Shown: positions 36,222 to 44,046, numbered from the stretch's first letter. The stretch is 56,475 bases of DNA from JAAZMA01 sp036720245 (GCA_036720245.1 DAIMNI010000007.1:1-56475); one strand, 5' to 3'. Notes: generated from the sequence alone by a model not told the origin. Translations and numbers: made by a program.

Positions 36222-36233
36222 GAACTCATGTTC
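36222..36233 (+). promoter_or_regulatory. LexA (SOS) box of recA
   Basis: GAAC-TCAT-GTTC, a match to the Firmicutes SOS operator GAAC-N4-GTTC, placed at +2 to +13 of the recA promoter, where bound LexA would block transcription. lexA itself is at 47.4 kb. Confidence 0.85.
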
Positions 36234-36245
36234 GTAAATATGAAA

Positions 36246-36275
36246 GGCGGTGAATCCAGTTTAACTGGAAATATT
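36246..36275 (+). promoter_or_regulatory. recA ribosome binding site separated from ATG by a hairpin
   Basis: GGCGGTGA (36246-36253) is followed by the palindrome TCCAGTTTAACTGGA (36255-36269), and the ATG comes at 36276. The linear spacing of 22 nt is too long, but folding the 15-nt palindrome leaves 7 nt, the ideal distance. Confidence 0.55.
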
Positions 36276-37337
36276 ATGGTGGATAATAATGAAAAGCAAA
36301 AAGCGTTAGACATTGCCATAAGCCAAATTGAGAAGCAATTTGGGAAAGGTTCTATTATGAGATTAGGTGATACGGAAATTCCAGACATCGAAGTTATACC
36401 TACAGGTTCTTTGGATTTAGATATTGCATTAGGTATAGGGGGATTACCTAGGGGTAGAGTAGTTGAAATATTTGGGCCAGAGTCCTCTGGTAAAACTACT
36501 GTTGCCCTACATGTAGTAGCAGAGGCACAAAAACAAGATGGAATAGCAGCTTTTATAGATGCAGAGCATGCATTAGACCCAAATTATGCGAAAAAACTTG
36601 GTGTGGATGTTGAAAACCTTATTATTTCCCAACCAGATACTGGGGAACAAGGGCTAGAAATTACTGAGGCATTAGTAAGGTCTGGGGCAGTAGATATTGT
36701 GGTAATAGACTCGGTGGCAGCTTTGGTACCTAAGGCTGAAATAGAAGGGGAAATGGGGGATAGTCACGTTGGTTTACAGGCTAGGCTAATGTCCCAAGCT
36801 TTAAGGAAATTAACAGGTGCCATTAATAAATCTAATACTACAGTAATATTTATTAATCAATTGAGAGAAAAGGTAGGAATAATGTTTGGTAATCCTGAAA
36901 CTACAACAGGTGGTAGGGCATTAAAATTCTACTCTAGTGTTAGATTAGATGTTAGAAGATCTGAAACCATAAAACAAGGTGATGATGTAATAGGTAATAG
37001 GACCAGAGTTAAAGTAGTTAAAAATAAAGTGGCGCCACCCTTTAAACAGGCAGAATTTGATATTATGTATGGACTTGGTATTTCAAAGGAAGGTAACATT
37101 TTGGATGTAGGAGTAAATGCGGATATTATCAATAAGGCTGGCTCTTGGTATAGTTATGGGGATCATAGATTAGGACAAGGTAGGGAAAATTCTAAGGATT
37201 TTTTAAAGGAAAATCCGCAAATTTCATTAGAAATAGAAAATAAAATTAGAGAGAAATATGGTTTATTAGCTATTAAAGATACAAAAGTCAACAAAACTGA
37301 AACTACCAAGGAAAAAAAAGATAAAAAAGAGAAATAA
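36276..37337 (+). CDS. recA: Recombinase A
   Basis: About 353 residues. The core has Walker A GPESSGKT (67-74), the segment AFIDAEHALDPNYAKKLGVD, Walker B VIDSVAAL, loops L1/L2 (EGEMGDSHVGLQARLMSQAL and INQLREKVGIMFGNPETTTG), and a Lys-rich C-terminal tail. RecA forms filaments on single-stranded DNA for homologous recombination and triggers LexA self-cleavage. The open frame extends upstream to 36186, but the extension overlaps promoter and LexA box and is unlike RecA; ATG 36276 begins the family N terminus (NNEKQKALDIAISQIEK). Confidence 0.97.
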   Translation: MVDNNEKQKALDIAISQIEKQFGKGSIMRLGDTEIPDIEVIPTGSLDLDIALGIGGLPRGRVVEIFGPESSGKTTVALHVVAEAQKQDGIAAFIDAEHALDPNYAKKLGVDVENLIISQPDTGEQGLEITEALVRSGAVDIVVIDSVAALVPKAEIEGEMGDSHVGLQARLMSQALRKLTGAINKSNTTVIFINQLREKVGIMFGNPETTTGGRALKFYSSVRLDVRRSETIKQGDDVIGNRTRVKVVKNKVAPPFKQAEFDIMYGLGISKEGNILDVGVNADIINKAGSWYSYGDHRLGQGRENSKDFLKENPQISLEIENKIREKYGLLAIKDTKVNKTETTKEKKDKKEK

Positions 37338-37358
37338 ACCTCCCCTAGGGGAGGTTTT
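37336..37358 (+). terminator. Intrinsic terminator after recA
   Basis: A perfect palindrome at 37336-37357 built on CCTCCC-CTAG-GGGAGG with flanking AAA/TTT, then one more T. It separates recA from the SbcD-like gene, which has no visible promoter and may be expressed by read-through. Confidence 0.85.
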
Positions 37359-37385
37359 AAAACTAATTTACAGGAGTGTGTTAAA

Positions 37386-38372
37386 TTGCGAATTTTATTT
37401 TTAACGGACACCCATATTAGAGGGAATAGCCCTAAAAACAGACTAGATAATTTTCCTGAAACCTTAGAAAATAAGTTTATGGAAATAATTAAAATAATTC
37501 AAAACTACAATGTGGATTTTGTACTTCATGGGGGAGATTTATTTGATAGACCAGATGTATCTATTTCAATTATGAGTAAGTTTGCTTCTATATTAAACCA
37601 AATTGAAGTGCCTATATATATTATATGTGGTAATCATGATATTTTTGGACATAATCCAGAGACGGTAAAAAGAACTATGTTAGGTTTATTAGATGCATTA
37701 AATATAGTAAAAATTATTAAACCAGATGAAAAAATTTATTTGGAAAAAAGCAATATTAGAGTTCAATTAACAGGTCATTCCTATACATATGATATAGATA
37801 AGGAATATAATAGATCTCCATATATTGTAGATGAAATTTCTGATAATGTAGATTATGCAATTCATATGGTTCATGGTATGCTTTTAAACAAGCCCTTTAT
37901 AAAGGGAATACCTTATACTTTAATAGATGATATAAAGGATACCAAGGCAGATATTACGTTAGCAGGCCATTATCATACTGGCTTTGGCATAATAAATATA
38001 GATGGTAAATATTTTATTAATCCTGGTTCCTTAGTGCGAATTACCAATAGCTTATCAGAAATAGATAGAACTCCAAAAGTTGTGCTAATAGATTTAGACG
38101 AAAAAATAAATATTAAACTTCTTGAATTAAATTCTGCAGCAAAGGGAGAAGAAATTTTAGATCGTAGTGAAATTGAAAATCATATTTTTAAATCCGAGAA
38201 ATTATTTGAGTTTAAACAATCCATTGATACTGCCATAAATTTTGAAAAGTTAGAGATAAATGAAATATTAATAGAGGTATCCAATGCAAAAAATGTATCA
38301 GATGAAGTAAAAAAAGAAGCCCTTAGAAGAATTGCTAATTCCCAAATGAAGGACTTGGGAGGAGGATTGTAG
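37386..38372 (+). CDS. SbcD/Mre11-like metallophosphoesterase
   Basis: 328 residues. The phosphodiesterase motifs of Mre11/SbcD are complete: FLTDTHIRG (D8, H10), LHGGDLFDRPD (D51), ICGNHDIFG (N83, H84), AIHMVHGML (His near 165) and LAGHYHTGFG (near 196-199). A short C-terminal region follows that may hold a capping domain. SbcD nicks and trims DNA ends with its SbcC/Rad50 ATPase partner. The next gene starts 1 bp after the stop and encodes such an ATPase lobe, so a complex is very likely. TTG start after AGGAGTG. It is placed directly downstream of recA. Confidence 0.9.
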   Translation: MRILFLTDTHIRGNSPKNRLDNFPETLENKFMEIIKIIQNYNVDFVLHGGDLFDRPDVSISIMSKFASILNQIEVPIYIICGNHDIFGHNPETVKRTMLGLLDALNIVKIIKPDEKIYLEKSNIRVQLTGHSYTYDIDKEYNRSPYIVDEISDNVDYAIHMVHGMLLNKPFIKGIPYTLIDDIKDTKADITLAGHYHTGFGIINIDGKYFINPGSLVRITNSLSEIDRTPKVVLIDLDEKINIKLLELNSAAKGEEILDRSEIENHIFKSEKLFEFKQSIDTAINFEKLEINEILIEVSNAKNVSDEVKKEALRRIANSQMKDLGGGL

Positions 38373-38373
38373 T

Positions 38374-39816
38374 ATGAAATACATTAGAAAAGTAATATTA
38401 GAAAATTTTCAGTCCCACAAATATACTGAAATGGAATTCGATAAATACCTAAATGTTATAGTTGGCCCATCTGATCATGGGAAATCTGCTGTTATCCGGG
38501 GAATTAAATGGGCATTATTTAATGAACCTTCTGGAGACTTTTTCATAAGAGAAGGAGAAAAAGAATGTAGTGTAACAATTGAATTTAACGATAATACAAA
38601 AGTAAAAAGATATAGATCTAAAAGTAAAAATGCCTATTATCTATATGATGAAAATGGCACAGAAATGATATTTGAAGGTTTTGGAACTACTGTACCGCAG
38701 GAAATAATTGATAAAATTTTAATAAGAAAAGTAGTTTTAGATGGTGATACATCAAATGCCATCAATATTGGAGAACAACTAGAAGGCCCATTTCTACTTT
38801 CAGAAAAGAATTCTGTAAGAGCTAATGCCATTGGTAGATTAGTAGGTGTTCATATTATTGACGATGCATTAAAGGATACTTTAAAAGATAGTAGAAATCT
38901 AAATATAAAAAAGAAAAGCCACGAATCAAGTCTAGAAAATCTACAGGAAAATCTCAGTGAATATAACTACCTAGAAGATTTAAATAAAAGTTTAACAAAA
39001 TTAGAAAAGATAAGATTAGTAATTTATAATAATAATATAAAATTAGAGAAATTAGTTAAAATTTCTGAAAAACTATATAATGTTAATGAGGAGATTTCTC
39101 AGGCCTTAAGTCAAATTAAAAAATTAGAAAACTTGGATCAGATTATAGAAATAGAAAAGGTTTTAACTAAAAAAATAGATATTTGCAAGTTTATTGACAA
39201 TAGATATAATAAATTAAATACAGTAAATGCTCAAATAAAAGAAGATGAAAAGACATTAGATTATCTTAAGAATATAGAACAGTGCAAAAATTCTATAGAA
39301 AATATAGAAATACTATCAAAAAGATCCAATACATTGCAAAAATCATATTTGAACTATAAACTTTTAATGGACAATATGATAAAAACTAAATATCAATTAA
39401 ATTTACTATCTAATATAGAAAAGGTGGAAAACAATTTTATAAAAATAAATGAAAAATATTTAATATATAATAAATTATCACGATTAAATAAAGATTTAGA
39501 TTTCGTCAATAAAAGTCTTTCTATAGGTACAGTTTATATTGAAAAACTATCTAAGATTGACTATATATCTAATATAGAATATGAAATAAATCAGAAAATC
39601 CTAATATTAAAAAATTTAACTGTCTATAATAATAAATATAAAAATTTATTAATGGCCTGTACCAATGAGAAAGCTAATTTAGATAATTTAGATACTAAAT
39701 TAAATGAGCATTTAGTTAAATATCAATCTCTTTTAACTGAAATAAAGGTATGCCCTCTATGTTTTAGTAGTATAGATAAATTAAAAATAGACGAAATTAT
39801 AAATAACTATAGGTAG
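38374..39816 (+). CDS. Rad50/SbcC-like ATPase, N-terminal half with zinc hook
   Basis: 480 residues. The N-terminal ABC lobe has RKVILENFQSHKYTEMEF, Walker A GPSDHGKS (31-38) and a Q-loop area around GEQLEGPFLLSEKN. From about residue 190 to 455 it is a long coiled coil rich in Leu, Lys and Glu, and it ends with CPLC (Cys460, Cys463), a zinc-hook motif, only 17 residues before the stop. No Walker B or signature motif is present, which a complete SMC-type ATPase requires; both are found in the gene at 39932. It therefore looks like one part of a split Rad50. A phage-type recombination ATPase is a possible source. Confidence 0.85.
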   Translation: MKYIRKVILENFQSHKYTEMEFDKYLNVIVGPSDHGKSAVIRGIKWALFNEPSGDFFIREGEKECSVTIEFNDNTKVKRYRSKSKNAYYLYDENGTEMIFEGFGTTVPQEIIDKILIRKVVLDGDTSNAINIGEQLEGPFLLSEKNSVRANAIGRLVGVHIIDDALKDTLKDSRNLNIKKKSHESSLENLQENLSEYNYLEDLNKSLTKLEKIRLVIYNNNIKLEKLVKISEKLYNVNEEISQALSQIKKLENLDQIIEIEKVLTKKIDICKFIDNRYNKLNTVNAQIKEDEKTLDYLKNIEQCKNSIENIEILSKRSNTLQKSYLNYKLLMDNMIKTKYQLNLLSNIEKVENNFIKINEKYLIYNKLSRLNKDLDFVNKSLSIGTVYIEKLSKIDYISNIEYEINQKILILKNLTVYNNKYKNLLMACTNEKANLDNLDTKLNEHLVKYQSLLTEIKVCPLCFSSIDKLKIDEIINNYR

Positions 39817-39826
39817 GAGGAATATT

Positions 39827-39927
39827 GTGGATTACGAAAAGGAAATAAAAAATTAAATAATGAAATAGATAAATTATTTGAAGAAGCAAATAAATTATTA
39901 CCAAAAGATATTTTAGAAAAGAAGTGA
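39827..39927 (+). pseudogene. Mini-ORF interrupted by a frame change in an A6 run
   Basis: GTG at 39827 follows AGGAGG at 6 bp, but the frame stops at 39854-39856 after nine codons. In the -1 frame (equivalent to one extra A in the A6 run 39847-39852) it continues to a TGA at 39925, giving a 33-residue helical, charged peptide (IKKLNNEIDKLFEEANKLL in the middle). The zero-frame codons at the run are A_AAA_AAT, a possible -1 slippery heptamer. It could be a sequencing error, a decayed gene, or a programmed frameshift. Sits exactly between the two halves of the Rad50-like ATPase. Confidence 0.5.
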
Positions 39928-39931
39928 TAAT

Positions 39932-40585
39932 ATGATTCAAAATATCGAGGAATTAGATAATTATTTAACGGAAATTAAATCATTTGTTACAAAAGAACAG
40001 GGGAAAAAAGAAAAGTTATTGGAACAAATTGAACAAAATAAAATAATAATAGATGAAATCCAAAAGGAAATAGAATTAATAGAAAAGGTAAGTGTTCTTC
40101 TTCAAAGTACTTCAGAATTTGCTAGAAATCAAGCTAAGATACAAACTGAAAATTTGGTTACTAATTGTCTACAGTATATTTTTGAAAATAATATTGAATT
40201 TGAAATTGAAATTGAGGAACTATATGGCAAGCCAAATGCTGAATTTTATGTTACAACAAATGCGGAGGATATGATAATTAAAACAAAACCAGAATTATCA
40301 AGGGGTGGTGGGGTTGTAGATATAATTTCACTTGCTTTACGAATTGCTTTTCTACAAATCCATAAACCTCAAATTGAAGGGCCCCTAATACTAGATGAAC
40401 CCGCCAAACACGTTTCAGAAGATTATATTTTCAATGTAGCAGATTTTTTAAAAAAAGCATCTGAGATGTTTGAAAGACAAATAATAATGGTAACACATAA
40501 TGATCATCTTGCATCTATTGGAACTACTTCCTATAGGATAGAATTGGAAGGTTCAGAAAGCCATGTGCAAAAAATAACTATATAG
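39932..40585 (+). CDS. Rad50/SbcC-like ATPase, C-terminal half
   Basis: 217 residues. A short coiled coil (about 1-60) precedes the C-terminal ABC lobe: signature-type LSRGGG (122-127), Walker B PLILDEP (151-157, Asp155 and Glu156), D-loop-like KHVSED and the H-loop IMVTHNDH (His189). It has no Walker A. Together with the gene at 38374 it makes a complete ATPase. Its coiled coil is much shorter (~60) than that of the N-terminal half (~265), so this is not a simple cut in the middle of a normal Rad50. ATG with GTGATAAT upstream, i.e. a weak ribosome binding site. Confidence 0.87.
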   Translation: MIQNIEELDNYLTEIKSFVTKEQGKKEKLLEQIEQNKIIIDEIQKEIELIEKVSVLLQSTSEFARNQAKIQTENLVTNCLQYIFENNIEFEIEIEELYGKPNAEFYVTTNAEDMIIKTKPELSRGGGVVDIISLALRIAFLQIHKPQIEGPLILDEPAKHVSEDYIFNVADFLKKASEMFERQIIMVTHNDHLASIGTTSYRIELEGSESHVQKITI

Positions 40586-40600
40586 CTTAATTTCAGTCCC

Positions 40601-40629
40601 TTGACATATATGGGAAAAAGTAATAAAAT
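40601..40629 (+). promoter_or_regulatory. SigA promoter upstream of rny
   Basis: TTGACA (40601-40606), 17-bp spacer, TAAAAT (40624-40629): a near-consensus site; transcription start about 40636. An intrinsic terminator follows some 30 bp later. Confidence 0.85.
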
Positions 40630-40667
40630 ATAGGCGTATCTAGTTATCAAAAGATATTTGTAGACTC

Positions 40668-40699
40668 TATAAGCCGAGACTACTCGGTTTATATTTTTA
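40668..40699 (+). terminator. Intrinsic terminator inside the rny leader
   Basis: An 11-bp stem (40668-40678 with 40683-40693, one G-U) with the tetraloop ACTA, followed by TTTTT. It lies between the promoter at 40601 and the rny start at 40762, so transcripts would either stop after ~62 nt or read through: attenuator, or a short RNA. Confidence 0.8.
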
Positions 40700-40761
40700 T
40701 CTAGGTTTAATTAAAAGAAAATGTACTTTGAAACTTGATAATTAAATAGAATTGGGGGTGT

Positions 40762-42297
40762 ATGGTTATTGAATATGTAAAAATTATAATAACAGCTATT
40801 TTAGGAATCCTAGTGGGTTTTTATATAAGAAAGACCATCGGTGAAGGAAAAATTAAAAACGCCGAGGAATTAGCAAAAAAAATTATAGAAGATGCTAGTC
40901 ATGATGCAGAAACCCATAAAAAAGAAGTCATTTTAGAGGCAAAAGAAGAAATTCATAGAATTAGGGTTGAAAATGAAAAGGAAAATAGAGAAAGAAGATC
41001 TGAAATACAAAAGTTAGAAAGAAGACTGTTAAATAGAGAAGAAACTATTGATAAAAAAAGTGAGACCTTGGAGAAAAAAGAAGAAAATCTTAATAAAAAA
41101 TATAAGAGTTTAGGCGAAAAGGAAACTCTTATAGATGAAGTATATAAAAGTCAGGTTGAAGAACTTGAAAAGCTTTCAGGCCTAACGTCTGAGGAAGCAA
41201 AAGAGCTATTATTAAATGATGTTAAAAAAGAAATTTCCCATGAAACAGCTATTATTATAAAAGAAATGGAAAATAAAGCAAAAGAAGAAGCAGAAAAAAG
41301 AGCAAGAGACATTATATCATGTGCAATTCAAAAATGTGCTGCCGACCACGTTGCAGAAACTACTGTAACAGTTGTACCATTGCCTAATGATGAAATGAAA
41401 GGTAGAATAATAGGACGGGAAGGTCGAAATATACGAACTCTTGAAACCTTAACAGGTATTGATTTAATAATAGATGATACCCCAGAAGCTGTTGTATTAT
41501 CTGGATTTGATCCAATTAGAAGGGAAATTGCACGAATAGCCCTTGAAAAATTAATAGCTGATGGTAGAATTCATCCAGCTAGAATAGAAGAAATGGTTGA
41601 AAAAGCTACAATAGAAGTTGATAATATTATTAAAGAAGAGGGAGAACAAGCAGCCTTTGAAACAGGAATACATGGTCTACATCCAGAATTGATAAAATTA
41701 CTGGGTAGATTAAAATATAGAACAAGTTATGGGCAAAATGTTCTTAGACATTCTATTGAGGTTGCTAATCTATCAGGGGTTATGGCTGCCGAATTAGGTG
41801 CTGATATTAAAATAGCCAAAAGAGCTGGTTTACTACATGATATTGGCAAGGCGGTGGATCATGAGATAGAAGGACCTCATGTGGATATTGGGGTAGATTT
41901 AGCAAGGCGATATAAGGAATCTAAAGAAGTTATACATGCGATTGCTGCACACCATGGTGATATAGAGCCACAAACTGTGGAGGCAGTTTTAGTTCAAGCT
42001 GCTGATGCTATATCTGCAGCAAGACCAGGAGCCAGAAGGGAAACCCTTGAAGCCTATATTAAAAGATTAGAAAAGCTAGAAGAAATTGCAGATTCATTTG
42101 AGGGCATTGAAAAGTCTTATGCAATACAAGCTGGCCGTGAATTAAGAATTATGGTAAAACCTGATGATGTAAATGATGATGAAATAGTTCATACTGCTAG
42201 GGAAATTGCTAAAAAAATAGAATCCGAACTTGATTATCCCGGTCAAATAAAAATCAATGTTATTAGGGAGACTCGTGCCGTAGAATACGCAAAATAA
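40762..42297 (+). CDS. rny: Ribonuclease Y
   Basis: 511 residues. N-terminal membrane helix (IIITAILGILVGFYI), a long coiled coil (about 30-190), KH domain with GRIIGREGRNIRTLETLTG, and HD domain with AGLLHDIGKAVDHE. RNase Y starts mRNA decay at the membrane in Firmicutes. The assumed ATG is only 3 nt after GGGGG; the in-frame ATT at 40768 would be spaced better, so the exact start is uncertain. The ymdB gene that follows rny in Bacillus is absent. Confidence 0.97.
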   Translation: MVIEYVKIIITAILGILVGFYIRKTIGEGKIKNAEELAKKIIEDASHDAETHKKEVILEAKEEIHRIRVENEKENRERRSEIQKLERRLLNREETIDKKSETLEKKEENLNKKYKSLGEKETLIDEVYKSQVEELEKLSGLTSEEAKELLLNDVKKEISHETAIIIKEMENKAKEEAEKRARDIISCAIQKCAADHVAETTVTVVPLPNDEMKGRIIGREGRNIRTLETLTGIDLIIDDTPEAVVLSGFDPIRREIARIALEKLIADGRIHPARIEEMVEKATIEVDNIIKEEGEQAAFETGIHGLHPELIKLLGRLKYRTSYGQNVLRHSIEVANLSGVMAAELGADIKIAKRAGLLHDIGKAVDHEIEGPHVDIGVDLARRYKESKEVIHAIAAHHGDIEPQTVEAVLVQAADAISAARPGARRETLEAYIKRLEKLEEIADSFEGIEKSYAIQAGRELRIMVKPDDVNDDEIVHTAREIAKKIESELDYPGQIKINVIRETRAVEYAK

Positions 42298-42371
42298 AAT
42301 TTCCAATTGTTTTTACTATTCTGCAGCTATTTATTCAAGAATCCGATACCTATTAAATATACAAAATAAAA

Positions 42372-42398
42372 AGGAGATTTGAATTATCTGTAGAATAT
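42372..42398 (+). promoter_or_regulatory. SigH-type promoter of spoVS
   Basis: AGGAGAT (42372-42378), 14 nt, GAATAT (42393-42398), the same pattern and spacing as in the B. subtilis spoVG SigH promoter. spoVS is a known SigH target in B. subtilis. Confidence 0.7.
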
Positions 42399-42447
42399 GT
42401 ATTATATACACAATAATATATAAAAATATTATAGAGGGGGATATTTA

Positions 42448-42708
42448 ATGGATGTATTAAAAGTATCAGCAAAATCAAGTCCAAACTCTGTAGCAGGAGC
42501 ACTAGCTGGTGTCTTAAGAGAAAAAGGTAGCGCAGAAATGCAGGCAATTGGAGCAGGTGCTTTAAATCAAGCAGTTAAAGCAGTAGCTATAGCACGAGGA
42601 TTTGTTGCTCCTAGTGGAATGGATCTAATCTGTATACCAGCATTCACAGACATCGAAATCGACGGCGAAGAAAGGACAGCAATTAAATTAATTGTTGAAC
42701 CAAGGTAA
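42448..42708 (+). CDS. spoVS: Stage V sporulation protein S
   Basis: 86 residues, the exact family length. MDVLKVSAKSSPNSVAGALA, GAGALNQAVKAVAIARG and IPAFTDIEIDGEERTAIKL are almost invariant. An Alba-like fold; needed for cortex and coat stages of sporulation in Bacillus, with a role in septation control. Very strong GAGGGGGAT ribosome binding site. Own promoter and terminator: a monocistronic unit. Confidence 0.98.
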   Translation: MDVLKVSAKSSPNSVAGALAGVLREKGSAEMQAIGAGALNQAVKAVAIARGFVAPSGMDLICIPAFTDIEIDGEERTAIKLIVEPR

Positions 42709-42726
42709 TCTGGGGGGAAGTATAAT

Positions 42727-42758
42727 AAAAAAACCTGTTATTAATAACAGGTTTTTTT
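42727..42758. terminator. Bidirectional terminator after spoVS
   Basis: A perfect 14-bp stem (42727-42740 with 42745-42758) with TTAA in the loop, A7 on one side and T7 on the other; acts on either strand. Confidence 0.92.
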
Positions 42759-42785
42759 ATTATACTTTTATATATAAAATTCTTC

Positions 42786-42815
42786 TTGATACATTGGGGG
42801 TATCTTGTATATAAT
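42786..42815 (+). promoter_or_regulatory. Predicted SigA promoter of the PHP-padR unit
   Basis: TTGATA (42786-42791), 18-bp spacer, TATAAT (42810-42815), 27 bp before the PHP gene. Confidence 0.75.
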
Positions 42816-42841
42816 AGAATTAAATGGGAGGATAATGTCTA

Positions 42842-43661
42842 ATGATTTTTGATTTACATATTCATACTAATTATTCAGATGGGTTACTTTCACCTAAAGG
42901 GGTAGTAGATTTATCTATAAAGAAAAATCTTGATGGTATAGCTATTACAGACCATGATACAACCGATGGAATAGAGGAAGCTATAGAGTATAATAAAAGT
43001 TTAAATAAAAGTTTTTATATAATACCTGGCATAGAATTTAGTTCCATATATGAAGATGAAGAGGTGCATGTTTTAGGATATTTTATTGATTATAAATCTA
43101 AAGAAATTATGGATTTATCAAATAAATTTAAAAGGAATAGATTGGATAGAAGTTTAAAAATAATAGACAAGCTAAATAATATTGGCCTAAATATCAATAT
43201 GAAAGAGATTAGATCCTTAACTAATAAAGAAATTATTAGTCGCTCTCATATTGCTATGGTACTAGTTCAAAAAGGATATGTAAAAAGTATTGATGAGGCT
43301 TTTAATTTATATTTACATAGAGGCCGAGTTGGATATGTGGAAAAAGCATCACCAGGTCTAGAAGCCACCATTAATATTATTCATGATTTGGGGGGGGGTT
43401 GCAGTATTAGCCCACCCTGGATTACTCAAAAATAAGGCTATTATAAAATATTGTATAAATTGTAATATTGACGGCATAGAAGCTATTCATTCCAAACATA
43501 GTTCGGAAGATGTTAAGTTCTTATTAAGAATTGCAAATGAAAATAATTTATTAATTACTGGTGGCTCAGATTGTCATGGTAGACTTATAGATGGAGAATA
43601 TTTATTAGGAAAATATTATATTAATCTAAATCATATTCCAATTATGAAAGGGCGGATATAA
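42842..43661 (+). pseudogene. PHP-domain phosphoesterase, frameshifted at a G9 run
   Basis: The frame from 42842 has the PHP motifs FDLHIHTNYSDG (H6, H8, D13) and AITDHDTTDGIEEA, then PGIEFSS and VHVLGYF, as in RNase AM/YciV-type nucleases. At G9 (43390-43398) it changes frame and stops at 43435. The other frame carries on with GGVAVLAHPGLLKNK and LLITGGSDCHGRLIDG up to 43661, the rest of the active site. Eight G would give one intact protein of about 272 residues. Either one G too many was called or the gene varies at this run. Likely a 5'-3' oligonucleotide or nucleoside phosphatase when intact. Confidence 0.85.
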
Positions 43662-43662
43662 T

Positions 43663-44046
43663 TTGACTGGATATAAAGGTGAAAGAAATAGGCAATTTCC
43701 TTCTAAAATTAGCACAACCTCTTTTGTAAAACTATATATTCTCCATCTATTAAAGGATAGGGCATATTATGGTAATGAAATAATTGAGGAAATTAAAATT
43801 AGACTAGATTACAAATGGGAACCTAGCCCAGGCATGGTATATCCATTACTCCGTGATTTAGAAAGTGAAGGATATATAGTAGGGTGGTGGGACGAACCTG
43901 ATAAAAGGTCTATTAGAAGATATAGATTAACTGATGAAGGTTATAAACACTATCAAATTATTTTATTGCAATATAAATCTTCCTTTGAAGATTCATTAAA
44001 TATTGTTCAAAATGTACTCAAAGATATTTATGGGATAAAATTTTAA
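43663..44046 (+). CDS. PadR family transcriptional regulator
   Basis: 127 residues. Winged helix: FVKLYILHLLKDRAYYGNEI, PSPGMVYPLLRDLESEGYI (recognition helix) and wing DKRSIRRYRLTDEGYKHY; a short C-terminal dimerisation helix. PadR proteins repress membrane or stress genes upon small-molecule binding; target unknown. TTG start, 1 bp after the PHP stop, so translationally coupled to it. No operator was recognised. Confidence 0.9.
   Translation: MTGYKGERNRQFPSKISTTSFVKLYILHLLKDRAYYGNEIIEEIKIRLDYKWEPSPGMVYPLLRDLESEGYIVGWWDEPDKRSIRRYRLTDEGYKHYQIILLQYKSSFEDSLNIVQNVLKDIYGIKF

Noticed and set aside
36186..36275. N-terminal extension of recA
   Set aside because: It covers the promoter and LexA box and is unlike RecA sequences.
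38374..40585. Single sbcC gene broken by a sequencing error
   Set aside because: The N half ends naturally just after its zinc-hook Cys pair and each half has its own start; one indel cannot fuse them, since the descending coil is also missing.
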